NCBI RefSeq assembly: GCF_002272875.1
Contig: NZ_MLAN01000005.1
Location: 62,001-126,000 of the forward strand
Length of the DNA: 64,000 nucleotides
Direction: 5' to 3'
Source of the DNA: Helicobacter sp. 11S02629-2
GTDB lineage: Bacteria > Campylobacterota > Campylobacteria > Campylobacterales > Helicobacteraceae
Each line of letters opens with the position of its first letter. Positions within the stretch are counted from its first letter, which is position 1. Below, one piece after another: positions 55,201 to 63,899 of the stretch. A program made the translations under genes and the position numbers. A model generated the notes under the pieces. That model worked only from the letters and a program-made list of their open reading frames with translations. It was not told where the DNA came from and searched no databases.

Positions 55201-56718
55201 TTACATATTGTCTTTTTTGGCTAGAGATTTTAAACCAGTTGAAAATTTATAGTCTATATAAAAGAAGATATGACTTCTATCATCAACCCTACCAGGGAAG
55301 TTATCAGCAACTTTTGAATACGAACTAACATCAAAGCCTTGATTAGTCCTATCTCTAAAGTACTCTAGCTTCATACCAACTCCAAAGTATTTAAGTGACT
55401 GATACATATCAAGATATATGGATTGCTCTTCACTCCTAGTGCTAGTGGTGTAGCGAGCAAGTATAGTCCAAGTAAAATCACCTATGCCTACATCGTGAGT
55501 GCCACCTACCCAAGCATAGCCAGTGAAGGCATTTCTTGATACAGCATCTGATAGGGACTGACCTATCTCATATACACTTGAAGTCCAGAAGTCAAACTTA
55601 AGACCCTTATTACCTATAGTTCCTACATAGGCGTTTGCATAGCCAAAGTTTTTATAAAGCCCAAGCCCAAAGTTATAGTTAAGGTAGTTAAAGGTTTGGA
55701 TTAAAGAGATGTTATAGCTATTTCTATCTATCTGCTGACCTCTATAGTAGCGGATGCCATTTATAGGCGTGAAGCCATTAGCTAGATTCCACTGCTTATC
55801 TTGTATGTAGACATAGTAGCCCATAAGCTGGGTAGTAGACTTAAAGTCTCCCCAAGTATCAGTTCCTACTATCTTGCCTCCAACTGCAGTAGCGATATCT
55901 ACCATAAACTGAGTAAAAGGTCTTATAAGTAAGCTTTTAGAGCCATCAGCATTAGCCAAGCTTAGATCTATCCCACCTATGTGGATACCAGTAAGATTAT
56001 AAGTTCTACTCCCTACTGGACCAAAGTTTTGATAGATGGCAGTTGGAGCATAGTAGTCATAAAGCCACTGACTATAAGCAAAGGCACGCCCAAAAGAGCT
56101 TACCCACCAAGCTTTTATCTCATTACTTTCTCCAAACTTATAGTGCACATTAGTTCTAATCCCTTGCATATATCCACTTAGATAGTCTGCATTAGATTCA
56201 AACCTACCACCTATAAAGTCAAAGTACTTACTTTTAAAGTCTACATAGGCGTTATGGATCATAAAGTTTCTGGTATTGTTGCCATTTGGAGTGATAGAAG
56301 AGTCATAGCCTCCCCAATAGCCAAAGTAGTTGTAGTTTAGTCCACCTTTTGGGCTTATTTCCTTAAAGTCTGCATTGTTATCAAACTTAGTTGAGTCATA
56401 AGCTAGCCCACCTAAAGTAGCACCCACATCAAAGGTCAAAGAAGTATCTTCCCAGCCAAGCTTTTCACTTGGGTCTATGTTTAAGTCTAGTTGACCTATC
56501 ACAGTTGTAAAAGATTCTGTAGGAAACTGACCCTTTTTTACATCAACTGGCTGGTCATTAAACCCAAACTTAGAAAAAGTCCCCACATATCCATCAAGCC
56601 TTACCATAGGTCTGCTAGGTTTCTTATCTACGCTAGTGCTTTCATCTGCGTAGGCTAGAGACAAAACCAAACCTGCTGCTAAGACTAATCCTGTTTTTTT
56701 AAGAAAATCTTCTTTCAC
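55201..56718 (-). CDS. Hof-type outer membrane porin
   Basis: The 505-residue protein starts with GTG behind AAAGGGG and has a signal peptide (about 1-24, ending LAYA). The mature part is a beta-barrel: alternating aromatic and polar residues, RLDGYVGTFSKFGFN at the start, DFIGGRFESNADYLSGYMQGI near 163, and a C-terminal HIFFYIDYKFSTG. Length and motifs fit the Helicobacter Hof outer membrane family. A strong sigma70 promoter lies upstream, in keeping with high expression. The end, KSLAKKDNM, extends past the usual last barrel strand. Confidence 0.85.
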   Translation of the reverse strand: MKEDFLKKTGLVLAAGLVLSLAYADESTSVDKKPSRPMVRLDGYVGTFSKFGFNDQPVDVKKGQFPTESFTTVIGQLDLNIDPSEKLGWEDTSLTFDVGATLGGLAYDSTKFDNNADFKEISPKGGLNYNYFGYWGGYDSSITPNGNNTRNFMIHNAYVDFKSKYFDFIGGRFESNADYLSGYMQGIRTNVHYKFGESNEIKAWWVSSFGRAFAYSQWLYDYYAPTAIYQNFGPVGSRTYNLTGIHIGGIDLSLANADGSKSLLIRPFTQFMVDIATAVGGKIVGTDTWGDFKSTTQLMGYYVYIQDKQWNLANGFTPINGIRYYRGQQIDRNSYNISLIQTFNYLNYNFGLGLYKNFGYANAYVGTIGNKGLKFDFWTSSVYEIGQSLSDAVSRNAFTGYAWVGGTHDVGIGDFTWTILARYTTSTRSEEQSIYLDMYQSLKYFGVGMKLEYFRDRTNQGFDVSSYSKVADNFPGRVDDRSHIFFYIDYKFSTGLKSLAKKDNM

Positions 56719-56756
56719 TAAGACCCCTTTAAAGTAATATTTGTAATGTGTTACCT

Positions 56757-56785
56757 ATTCTAGTGGGTTGACTATATAATGTCAA
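56757..56785 (-). promoter_or_regulatory. sigma70 promoter of the porin gene
   Basis: On the minus strand TTGACA (complement of 56780-56785) and TAGAAT (complement of 56757-56762) are exactly 17 bases apart, 39 bases before the GTG. It is the only promoter in the window where I see a consensus -35 box. Confidence 0.7.
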
Positions 56786-57229
56786 TATTTATTTAGATTT
56801 CATTTAGTTTACTATGTATAGATATGCATAGTATTACTTTTTTATACATAAAAGTTTATAGTAGTTGACTTTATTACACACTTTTTTGATTACTAAGGGG
56901 AACAATTATATTGCTTGGTTATTTTATGTCATTGTAAGAAGATGTTTGTACTCATGAAATAATCATATATTTTTAGATTCCATATTCCAACACTTTCTTT
57001 TTTAGATTTCCTTATTTGTATGTTTTTTCTTGCAAAGTAAAGTTTCTTTGAAAAGTTGGTAGTCACACTTCTCTTTCTTTTTTTAATGCCATTTTTGTCA
57101 TTCAGAAATGGGTTAGAATGTGATTTGACTTAGTGAATTACTGCTATTAATGCTTATTTGCTTTGCAAAATGGCTGCATGTAAAATAAATAGAATCTTTA
57201 AAAAACTTAGCCTTTAGATATGTGCTAGA
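56786..57229. other. intergenic stretch upstream of the porin gene
   Basis: About 440 bases of AT-rich DNA between the porin promoter and the end of pncC. I see no gene. Two GAATCT/AGATTC elements lie near 56973 and 57191. Confidence 0.5.
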
Positions 57230-57892
57230 TTATAAATCTAACATCTTCATTAAGGCTAGCCTTATGGCTTGCTTACAAGAAAGGCTTTGTATCTCTATCC
57301 TAGTTCCGCTAAAAAGTTCTTTTGAAACTAAAGGCAGGCTACCTTTTAAAAGCACGGCTATAAAAACATTGCCAGTTTGTAGGTTGTAGGGTAGGTTGTC
57401 TATAGGAGAGCAGATACCACTTGTGGCTATGGCTAGATTAGTTTTAAAAAGTGCGTTACTACACCTTGCCATATGGCTTACACACTCTTCAGAGTAGACG
57501 CCAAAAGTCTCTATCACATCTCTTGGTACCTTTAAGACATCAACTTTTGTTGCTATAGAGTAGGCAGTGATGCTTCCTTTAAAAACTTCTGAAGCCCCAG
57601 CTATAGCAGTTAGCTTACTAGCTAGCAAGCCTCCAGTACAGCTTTCTGCAACGCTTAGACTTAAGTTTTGAGACTTAAGTAAGTGTAATAGTGCCTTATA
57701 TATATTGCCTACTATTAGTTTAGTGCCAAAGAGATCTTTTAAGGAAACAAAAAAAGAATCTAGATTCTTTCCTTTAGCATAGACTTCAAAGTCATCTTTT
57801 GGACTTAAAGCTACGTCATAGTCTTTAGCGATAGAAGAAGTTAGTGCTAAAGCAGCACTACTATCAAAACCTAAAATGCAAAAATTACTCAT
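57230..57892 (-). CDS. pncC: CinA C-terminal family nicotinamide-nucleotide amidase
   Basis: Residues about 72-220 are the CinA C-terminal domain: SVAESCTGGLLASKLTAIAGASEVFKGSITAYS and GVYSEECVSHMA, LAIATSGIC and TGNVFIAVLLKG. The domain hydrolyses nicotinamide mononucleotide to nicotinic acid mononucleotide in NAD recycling. The first 70 residues do not match the CinA N-terminal molybdopterin-binding domain and may be a remnant of a linker or a separate small fold. The gene contains an 18-bp perfect palindrome at 57753-57770 made of two AGATTC elements. It is 30 bases behind ppk2. Confidence 0.87.
   Translation of the reverse strand: MSNFCILGFDSSAALALTSSIAKDYDVALSPKDDFEVYAKGKNLDSFFVSLKDLFGTKLIVGNIYKALLHLLKSQNLSLSVAESCTGGLLASKLTAIAGASEVFKGSITAYSIATKVDVLKVPRDVIETFGVYSEECVSHMARCSNALFKTNLAIATSGICSPIDNLPYNLQTGNVFIAVLLKGSLPLVSKELFSGTRIEIQSLSCKQAIRLALMKMLDL
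57753..57770. repeat. 18-bp palindrome of paired AGATTC elements inside pncC
   Basis: AAAGAATCT is followed at once by AGATTCTTT. It lies in the coding region, so it is unlikely to be a terminator. Confidence 0.75.
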
Positions 57893-57922
57893 AGTCCTAA
57901 GCCTTTAAAAACGCTTGCATGG

Positions 57923-58912
57923 CTACTTTTTTGCCTCTTTAGCTTCTTTTTCTTTTGTGTGTTTTTCAGTGCTAGATGTTGCATCTGAAGTATGTTTGTG
58001 TTTATGGTGGTTAAGGTGTGATGCTTCTTTATCTTTTTTCTCTTCTTCTTTTATCATCTTTTCACGTTCCATTGTGTTTTGAGAAAAGTTTTGTGCATAA
58101 AGCCCGGTTATGTTAGGGTCAGCTAGTAAGCATACACTTGATTGATCTTTTCCTTCATAGTCTATGCGGCTTAGTAGGTCTCTAGCGATGTTAAGCCTTG
58201 CTCTTTTTTTATCAGTGGAATCCACTATAACCCAAGGACTGTGCGTTGTGTGAGTTCTTGAAAACATCTTTTCAAAAGCCTCTGTGTAGTCATCCCATAG
58301 CTTTAAAGACTCCCCATCTATCGGGCTTAGCTTCCAGATTCTAAGTGGGTCGTTTTTGCGTCTTAGTATCCTTCGTTTTTGTTCATCTTGACTTACATTT
58401 AAAAAGTACTTAAATATCATAGTACCACTTGCATTAAGCATTTGTTCTACATTAGGCACTTGTAAGATGAACTCTTTATACTGTGCTTGCGTACAAAAGC
58501 CCATGACTTTTTCAACTCCAGCTCTGTTATACCAACTCCTATCAAAAAAGACTATCTCTCCACCATTAGGAAGTTCTGAGATGTAGCGTGCAAAGTACCA
58601 CTGTGTTTTTTCTTGATCTGTCGGCTTATTAAGTGCTACTACTCTAGCACCGCGAGGATTTAAGTGATTAGTTAAAGCTTTTATAGTGCCACCTTTCCCA
58701 GCTCCATCACGTCCTTCCATGATGATGGCTATCTTTTGACCAGTTTTAGTAACCCATCTTTGAAGTTTTACTAACTCTATCTCTAGCTTTCTAAACTCTT
58801 TTTCATAAAAGCTTTCTTTTAGCCTATAGATTCCACCTTTTTTTCTTTTCTCATACACCTCTTTGAAATCTTTTCCATCTTCTGGTCTTATAACTATTTG
58901 TTTTTTACTCAT
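57923..58912 (-). CDS. ppk2: polyphosphate kinase 2
   Basis: The enzyme moves phosphate between polyphosphate and nucleotides. The 329-residue protein has the PPK2 Walker A loop GRDGAGKGGT at 67-76, the lid region NPRGARVVALNKPT near 85-98 and DRSWYNRAGVEKVMGF near 124-139. The body ends near residue 265. A tail of about 60 residues is rich in Lys, Glu and His (HLNHHKHKHTSD) and has no counterpart in ordinary PPK2. A clear AAAGGAG site precedes the ATG. It is followed by pncC. Whether it prefers ADP or GDP cannot be read from sequence. Confidence 0.93.
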   Translation of the reverse strand: MSKKQIVIRPEDGKDFKEVYEKRKKGGIYRLKESFYEKEFRKLEIELVKLQRWVTKTGQKIAIIMEGRDGAGKGGTIKALTNHLNPRGARVVALNKPTDQEKTQWYFARYISELPNGGEIVFFDRSWYNRAGVEKVMGFCTQAQYKEFILQVPNVEQMLNASGTMIFKYFLNVSQDEQKRRILRRKNDPLRIWKLSPIDGESLKLWDDYTEAFEKMFSRTHTTHSPWVIVDSTDKKRARLNIARDLLSRIDYEGKDQSSVCLLADPNITGLYAQNFSQNTMEREKMIKEEEKKDKEASHLNHHKHKHTSDATSSTEKHTKEKEAKEAKK

Positions 58913-59314
58913 GTTTACTCCTTTGTAATTTTAAAGCAGACTGCTTGCTTGTTTGAAAGTCCTAAAGTTTGCTTTATTGTGTAGTTTGTGGAATCAGATA
59001 TTAAGAAGGGGGCTATCTTTAAGGGGTTTTTTGTGCCTTTAAGAAAAAGGTTTTTAGTTAGTTTATAAACTTGCATTTTTCCTCTTTTAGCTATCTTTAT
59101 ATAGCTTTGATAACTAGCTTAATAGCTACGTTCTCTATAATCTTTTTGATTATACTTCAAAGTATTAGAAATGGAATTTTATTAACAAAATTCCATCTTT
59201 AAATTTATATAAACTTGCATATTATCAACATAAAAGCCTCGCTGCTGCGATAAAAAGACTAAGATTTTATACAGTTTCAAAGGCTTAGATTCTATTAATT
59301 GCCAAGCTAGCTTT
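58913..59314. other. intergenic stretch upstream of ppk2
   Basis: No gene is visible. A perfect inverted repeat at 59171-59196 (ATGGAATTTT arms, 6-base loop) may end the leftward outer membrane protein transcript. The rest is AT-rich and should contain the ppk2 promoter; no box is convincing. Confidence 0.5.
59171..59196 (-). terminator. hairpin behind the smaller outer membrane protein gene
   Basis: ATGGAATTTT and AAAATTCCAT pair perfectly with a 6-base loop, about 120 bases behind the stop at 59315. The distance and the weak following T-run keep confidence low. Confidence 0.4.
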
Positions 59315-60031
59315 TTATATCTCTACACCAAAGGTTAGTTGTACTCTATGAAGTGGCACTTTTGTGCCAAGCTGCTCTACATAAGGGGTTTGAAAAGAGC
59401 CTTCTAGACCTATAGTAGAGTAGACTTGAGTGCTACCATAGCTTGGTAAGTTTACTTTAAAGCCATAGTTTATTGCCCAAGTATTATGCATGGTTGATTG
59501 TAAAAATAAAGAGTGGCTTGCTCCTACAAAAAAGGTAGTCCATATAGAATCTATATGCATTCCAGCCAAGCCTCCATACATCAAGTTTATATAGTCTATA
59601 GTGCCAGCTACTACGCCATAGTCAGTTTTTATAAACTTAGAGCTATAGTCTAGTTTTGGCTTTGCATTAGTGGTTATGGTGCTTTGTGTGCCATTAGTCG
59701 TGGCTATTATATTATCACCTTGTTGGTTTGAGTAGATTAAAGCTGAGTAGTCAAACTTTACAAAGGGAGCAAAGCGAAAGGTTTTGCCTATCCAAGGTCT
59801 TATATAAAGCCCCATATTAGTCCTTGCTGAGTAGTCTTCAAAGTTAGCATTAGTTGGCTTTGTGTTTTTATCTATATAAGTTGTATGAGATGATAGGTCT
59901 TTTCTGATATCAGCACCAAGTCCTACGCCTGCTTCAAAGTGAAAAAGATCTGATGCACTAACTAGGCTGCTTAGCCCCCCAAGTAGGACTATACTTATAA
60001 CTACTTTTGATGTTTTCTTTTCTAAAGTCAC
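59315..60031 (-). CDS. outer membrane beta-barrel protein
   Basis: The 238-residue protein starts with GTG behind AAAGGA and has a signal peptide (about 1-27, ending LVSA). The barrel part contains LYIRPWIGKTFRFAPFVKFDY near 81-101 and ends VPLHRVQLTFGVEI, a typical last strand. It is a paralogue of the protein at 60361-61143: both share a DxRxD start, the NxDxNFxDYS-like turn, the RPWIG...RFAPF block and the GTKVPLxRxQLxxGxE end. Function unknown. They follow one another on the same strand 330 bases apart. Confidence 0.84.
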   Translation of the reverse strand: MTLEKKTSKVVISIVLLGGLSSLVSASDLFHFEAGVGLGADIRKDLSSHTTYIDKNTKPTNANFEDYSARTNMGLYIRPWIGKTFRFAPFVKFDYSALIYSNQQGDNIIATTNGTQSTITTNAKPKLDYSSKFIKTDYGVVAGTIDYINLMYGGLAGMHIDSIWTTFFVGASHSLFLQSTMHNTWAINYGFKVNLPSYGSTQVYSTIGLEGSFQTPYVEQLGTKVPLHRVQLTFGVEI

Positions 60032-60360
60032 TCTTTTATCCTTTATTGGTCTTTGGCTTTGTTTGTATGTCTACTATTTTAATAATAGTTGCTAGTGATG
60101 ATAGCTGTGGCTAAATCTAGCTTAGAATCCAAACAGTTTGCTGTGATAATGCGTTGTAACTGTTAAGATATTTTAACAAATAAAATGAGAATAAAAGCTG
60201 ATCTTAAAATTTTTAGATATTTTTATGTAGGTTTGTATTTAGCTTGAAGGCAAGATAATCGCCTATATAAAGACTTTAACTTCTTCTTTCGTAGTGGCGT
60301 ATAGAAGCATTTGTAAAGATGGTATAAAAGAAGTAGAGGCTTATAAGCCTCTAGCTAGTC
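60032..60360. other. spacer between the two outer membrane protein genes
   Basis: No gene is visible. It holds a palindromic hairpin at 60334-60353 next to the upstream gene's stop and AT-rich DNA that should carry the promoter of the next gene. Confidence 0.5.
60334..60353 (-). terminator. rho-independent terminator of the larger outer membrane protein gene
   Basis: TAGAGGCTTA and TAAGCCTCTA form a perfect palindrome; on the minus strand CTTCTTTTAT follows, starting seven bases behind the stop at 60361. Confidence 0.65.
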
Positions 60361-61143
60361 TTAGTACTCCATACCAAGTATTAGTTGGATTCTATTAAGT
60401 GGAACTTTTGTGCCAACTGAGGCGACATAAGGTTGCTGGTAGCTTCCTTCTATGCCAACTATTGGCGAGCGGCGAAGACCGTATCTATCTCTTTTTTCAT
60501 CTTTAGAGTTATAGCCATAGTCTACATTTATCTTAAAGCCATAGTTTATAGCCCAAGTATTTGAGACGTTGGTGTTAAAAAAGACTGAGTAGCTAGCCCC
60601 TGCAAATAAAGTAGCATTAATGGCAGGTATTTGAAAGCCTAAAAGGGCACCAGACATGATGTTAGGATAGTCAGCAGTTCCAGCTAGCACGCCTTTATTA
60701 GTTGGCACATAGCTTGAAGACCTTGGGTCATATCTGACATTATTATTTACTCTTTGTTCTGTGATAGTTGTGGTTGTAGTGCTTCCTACACTGCTTGTAC
60801 GTGCTTGCACTACGCTATCTCTTTGCTGATAGTTTATAAGGCCAAAAGAGTAGTCAAAGGATATAAAAGGCGCAAAACGCACTATAGTGCCTATCCAAGG
60901 TCTTACATAAAGCCCTGTAGTAAACCTAGTAGAGTAGTCATTAAAGTTAGCATCAACTGGCTTTACGTTTGGACTTATAAAAAAAGTATTAGGACTAAAG
61001 TCCCTTCTTAAGTCAAACCCAGCCTTTGCACCAAACTCTATGCTTACTAGATTAGACATCTTGGAATCTTTTGCACTTAAAAGAGAGGTGCTAAGTAAAG
61101 ATGCACCTAGTGCTACAAGAGCTATCTTTTTTATAGTTTTCAT
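60361..61143 (-). CDS. outer membrane beta-barrel protein, paralogue of the next gene
   Basis: The 260-residue protein has a signal peptide (about 1-24) and a barrel with amphipathic strands: FGAKAGFDLRRDFSPNTFFI, LYVRPWIGTIVRFAPFISFDY near 76-96, and NRIQLILGMEY at the end. It differs from the paralogue at 59315 mainly by longer loops (near 105-130, rich in Thr, Ser and Val, and near 205-220, with charged residues). An AGAGGAAG site precedes the ATG. Function unknown; loop variation suggests exposure at the surface. Confidence 0.85.
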   Translation of the reverse strand: MKTIKKIALVALGASLLSTSLLSAKDSKMSNLVSIEFGAKAGFDLRRDFSPNTFFISPNVKPVDANFNDYSTRFTTGLYVRPWIGTIVRFAPFISFDYSFGLINYQQRDSVVQARTSSVGSTTTTTITEQRVNNNVRYDPRSSSYVPTNKGVLAGTADYPNIMSGALLGFQIPAINATLFAGASYSVFFNTNVSNTWAINYGFKINVDYGYNSKDEKRDRYGLRRSPIVGIEGSYQQPYVASVGTKVPLNRIQLILGMEY

Positions 61144-61252
61144 TTATACACTTCCTCTTTAAAAGTTTTAAGGCTTTTTTTAGCATCCCTTAAAGCCATA
61201 GTCAAAATTAGACAGATGAGACTAAAAGTATATCTCAATATTTCTTGTATAG

Positions 61253-61302
61253 AGAGTTTAAAGTGAGCTTTAAAGCGTGAGGGTATCACACTTTAAGACT
61301 CT
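61253..61302. repeat. inverted repeat between feoB and the outer membrane protein gene
   Basis: AGAGTTTAAAGTG pairs with CACTTTAAGACTCT, with one bulged base and a 23-base loop. It lies 18 bases behind the feoB stop and may act as its terminator, though no T-run follows. Confidence 0.45.
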
Positions 61303-61319
61303 AAAAGGCTAGCTAAAGG

Positions 61320-63359
61320 CTAGTGTAGATAAAAAAGTGAGGCTATGAGATAGCCTATGTAGGCAAAGATGTAGGCTACTACTGTAGTAAAGATTAAAAG
61401 ATAGAGTGAGTACCACCTATGACCTGCTTCTTGGGCAAAAGTAATAGTCGCTGCAAAGCAGGGTATATAAAACATGATAAAGAGTATAAAGGCTATAGAG
61501 CTTGGCACACTTATACTTTTTTGCAAGGCTTGTTGTAGTTTGTAGCCACCACCATCATCGCTATCACCTAAAGCGTAAAGAACACCTAGCGTACTTACAA
61601 CTATCTCTTTTGCACTAAAACCAGTTATTAGAGATATGGTTAAACGCCAGTCAAAGTCCATAGGGGCAAAGATAGGCTGTACAAACTTACCAACTCTACC
61701 AGCTATACTGTAGTCAAGTTGCTTTTCTGCTTCTAGGTTTTGCAAGTCAGTTACTTTTGCATCTAACTCATCTTCTTTTAAGTAAGGGTGATTAGCAGCT
61801 TTTGCTTGTTCATTTTGTGTTTTTAAAGTGGCTATCTGAGTTTCATACTTGTGTTCTATCTCACTGCTTTTTGGGAAGTTTGATATAGCCCAAACTATGA
61901 TGGCACCTAGTAAGATAACAGTTCCTGCTTTTTTGATATACATATAGCACTTACTCCAGATACTAAACCATATAACTTTTAAAGTCGGCATCCTATACTT
62001 TGGCATCTCCATGACAAAGGGCTCATTATCCCCTCTAAATATAGTTAGTTTTAGTAGTTTAGCAAGAAGCAAAGCTACAAAAGAGCCACCAAAGTAGATA
62101 AAAAAGAGGATGATTCCAGCATATCGTATAGGGAAGAAGGCTGCTATGAAAAGTGAGTAGATAGGAAGCCTTGCACTACAACTCATAAAGCCTATAACAA
62201 AAAGTGTTATCATCTTTTCTTTTTTGTTTTGTAAAGTCCTTGTAGCCATGTAAGCTGGCACTGAACAACCAAAGCCTGTAACTAACGGTATGAAGCTTTT
62301 ACCATGAAGACCAAATCTAAAAAAGAGGCCATCTAGCAAGAAAGCAACGCGCGCCATATATCCACTACCTTCAAGCATAGTGATGCCAAGATAAAGTATG
62401 ACTATAAGTGGCACGAAGCTTAAAACAACTCCAACACCTTGTATGATCCCATCTCCTACCAAAGAGGCAAGGGTGGCATTAGCGATAACTACATCTACGT
62501 GAGAGCTAAGCCAGTCTATCCAGCCTTGTATGACATCTTGCAGCCAGCCTCCTACTTCAAAGGCTATCTCAAAGACGATTAGCATAAGGATTAAAAATAT
62601 AGGTATACCCCAGACTTTATGCAGCATTACAGAATCTATCTTTTGGGTATTTCTAGCACGAGTTCTTGGGAGTGTTTGGCAGTCTTTGGCTACGCTTTTT
62701 GCAAGTACGGCATATGAGCTTAGGTTATTAGAAGCTAGGAGACTAGGCGTTGGTGTGTCGCTATCAGCTACCCTTTTAGGGGCCGCAGTCTTAGTAAAGC
62801 TAGTAAAGCTTGGTTTAAGTCTACTTTCAGCTATATTTTTAGGTTTGATGTCTTGGGACTGATAAGATTCATAAGCTGCTACTAGATCTTTTAAAAGTAA
62901 GTCTATGTTAAGACCTTTTGCACTAACTGGGCAAGCTTTTACATCAAGCTTAGATTCTAGTTCGTCGTACTTTATAGTTATACCTTCTTTTTGTGCTTCA
63001 TCAGTCATGTTTAAAGCAAGGAAGAGATTTTTTTTGAGTTCTTTTAATTGGAGAGTTAAGACTAGGTTTCTTTCTAGGTTTGTGGAATCTAAAACGTTTA
63101 AGATGATGTCGTATTTTTCGTTTTTTAAAAAGTCGCTTACTATTTTTTCCTCTAAACTGTAGCCGTTTAAGGAGTAAGTACCCGGAAGGTCTATAATGTC
63201 TATTACATAGTCACCATAATTAAGTTTTGCCTCTGCTTTTTCTACGGTTACCCCACTGAAGTTCCCAACCCGGAGTTTGGAGCCACTTATAGCGTTTATC
63301 AGTGAGCTCTTGCCAACATTGGGCTGACCAACTAGCACAACTGTGAATGTTTTTTTCAT
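61320..63359 (-). CDS. feoB: ferrous iron transporter FeoB
   Basis: From the ATG at 63359, with AGGA upstream, the protein has 679 residues. The N-terminal G domain has GQPNVGKSSLINAI (G1), IDLPGTYSLNGYS (G3) and ALNMTDEAQKEG (G4). A linker of about 80 residues (near 165-245, rich in Ser, Thr, Ala and Lys) leads to the membrane part with the gate motifs GFGCSVPAYMATRTL and MSCSARLPIYSLF, and an SAKEIVVSTLGVLY end block. FeoB imports Fe2+. No feoA is next to it. AT-rich repeats upstream look like Fur sites. Confidence 0.93.
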   Translation of the reverse strand: MKKTFTVVLVGQPNVGKSSLINAISGSKLRVGNFSGVTVEKAEAKLNYGDYVIDIIDLPGTYSLNGYSLEEKIVSDFLKNEKYDIILNVLDSTNLERNLVLTLQLKELKKNLFLALNMTDEAQKEGITIKYDELESKLDVKACPVSAKGLNIDLLLKDLVAAYESYQSQDIKPKNIAESRLKPSFTSFTKTAAPKRVADSDTPTPSLLASNNLSSYAVLAKSVAKDCQTLPRTRARNTQKIDSVMLHKVWGIPIFLILMLIVFEIAFEVGGWLQDVIQGWIDWLSSHVDVVIANATLASLVGDGIIQGVGVVLSFVPLIVILYLGITMLEGSGYMARVAFLLDGLFFRFGLHGKSFIPLVTGFGCSVPAYMATRTLQNKKEKMITLFVIGFMSCSARLPIYSLFIAAFFPIRYAGIILFFIYFGGSFVALLLAKLLKLTIFRGDNEPFVMEMPKYRMPTLKVIWFSIWSKCYMYIKKAGTVILLGAIIVWAISNFPKSSEIEHKYETQIATLKTQNEQAKAANHPYLKEDELDAKVTDLQNLEAEKQLDYSIAGRVGKFVQPIFAPMDFDWRLTISLITGFSAKEIVVSTLGVLYALGDSDDGGGYKLQQALQKSISVPSSIAFILFIMFYIPCFAATITFAQEAGHRWYSLYLLIFTTVVAYIFAYIGYLIASLFYLH

Positions 63360-63899
63360 ATTTAATCCTGTAATTATAATCTTGCACAATATTACATAAG
63401 AAAAGATTTTCTGTGTGTAAATATAATAATAATAATAATCATCTAAATAAAATTTAAGCTTAAATACAAATAAAAATCATGTTTATTGTAGTAATTTTTA
63501 CTTTATGTTTTAGCATCATTTTAAGTCTCAAAATACCTATAATATAAGATGCACTAAGTGGCTATTATGGGACTTATTGTAGTTAGTAATTGCAAATAAG
63601 ATGTCATTAGTTTATGAAATTAATAACTTGATAATACTTATCATAAATATACCTCTTTTAGTCTTATAGGAGCATGCATAATGTGCCATCTAAAAAGTGA
63701 GTTTACATCACTTACTTTCCTACTTGGCTTTGTGTGCTAAAACTATTAAATATATTTTTGTGATTTGTAGATGTTGTTTTGAAGTTAAAGAAGCACAGGC
63801 TTAAGATTTTAAAAAAGTAGGATATATAAAGGTTTTGAATACACCTTTATAACACTTACTTTTTAAGTAGCTTATAGAATCTTATTTAAGTTTTATATA
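63360..63899. other. feoB upstream region
   Basis: No gene is visible. It contains a candidate Fur site at 63421-63443, a 13-base match (63634-63646) to the box upstream of thioredoxin, and a small inverted repeat (AAAGGT/ACCTTT, near 63829-63850) that may end the outer membrane protein gene on the right. Confidence 0.5.
63421..63443 (-). promoter_or_regulatory. candidate Fur operator upstream of feoB
   Basis: On the minus strand the sequence is GATGATTATTATTATTATTA, a run of NAT units like those of Fur boxes, 62 bases before the feoB start and close to a possible -10 (TAATAT near 63395). Iron repression of feoB through Fur is known in H. pylori; the site itself is inferred. Confidence 0.45.
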
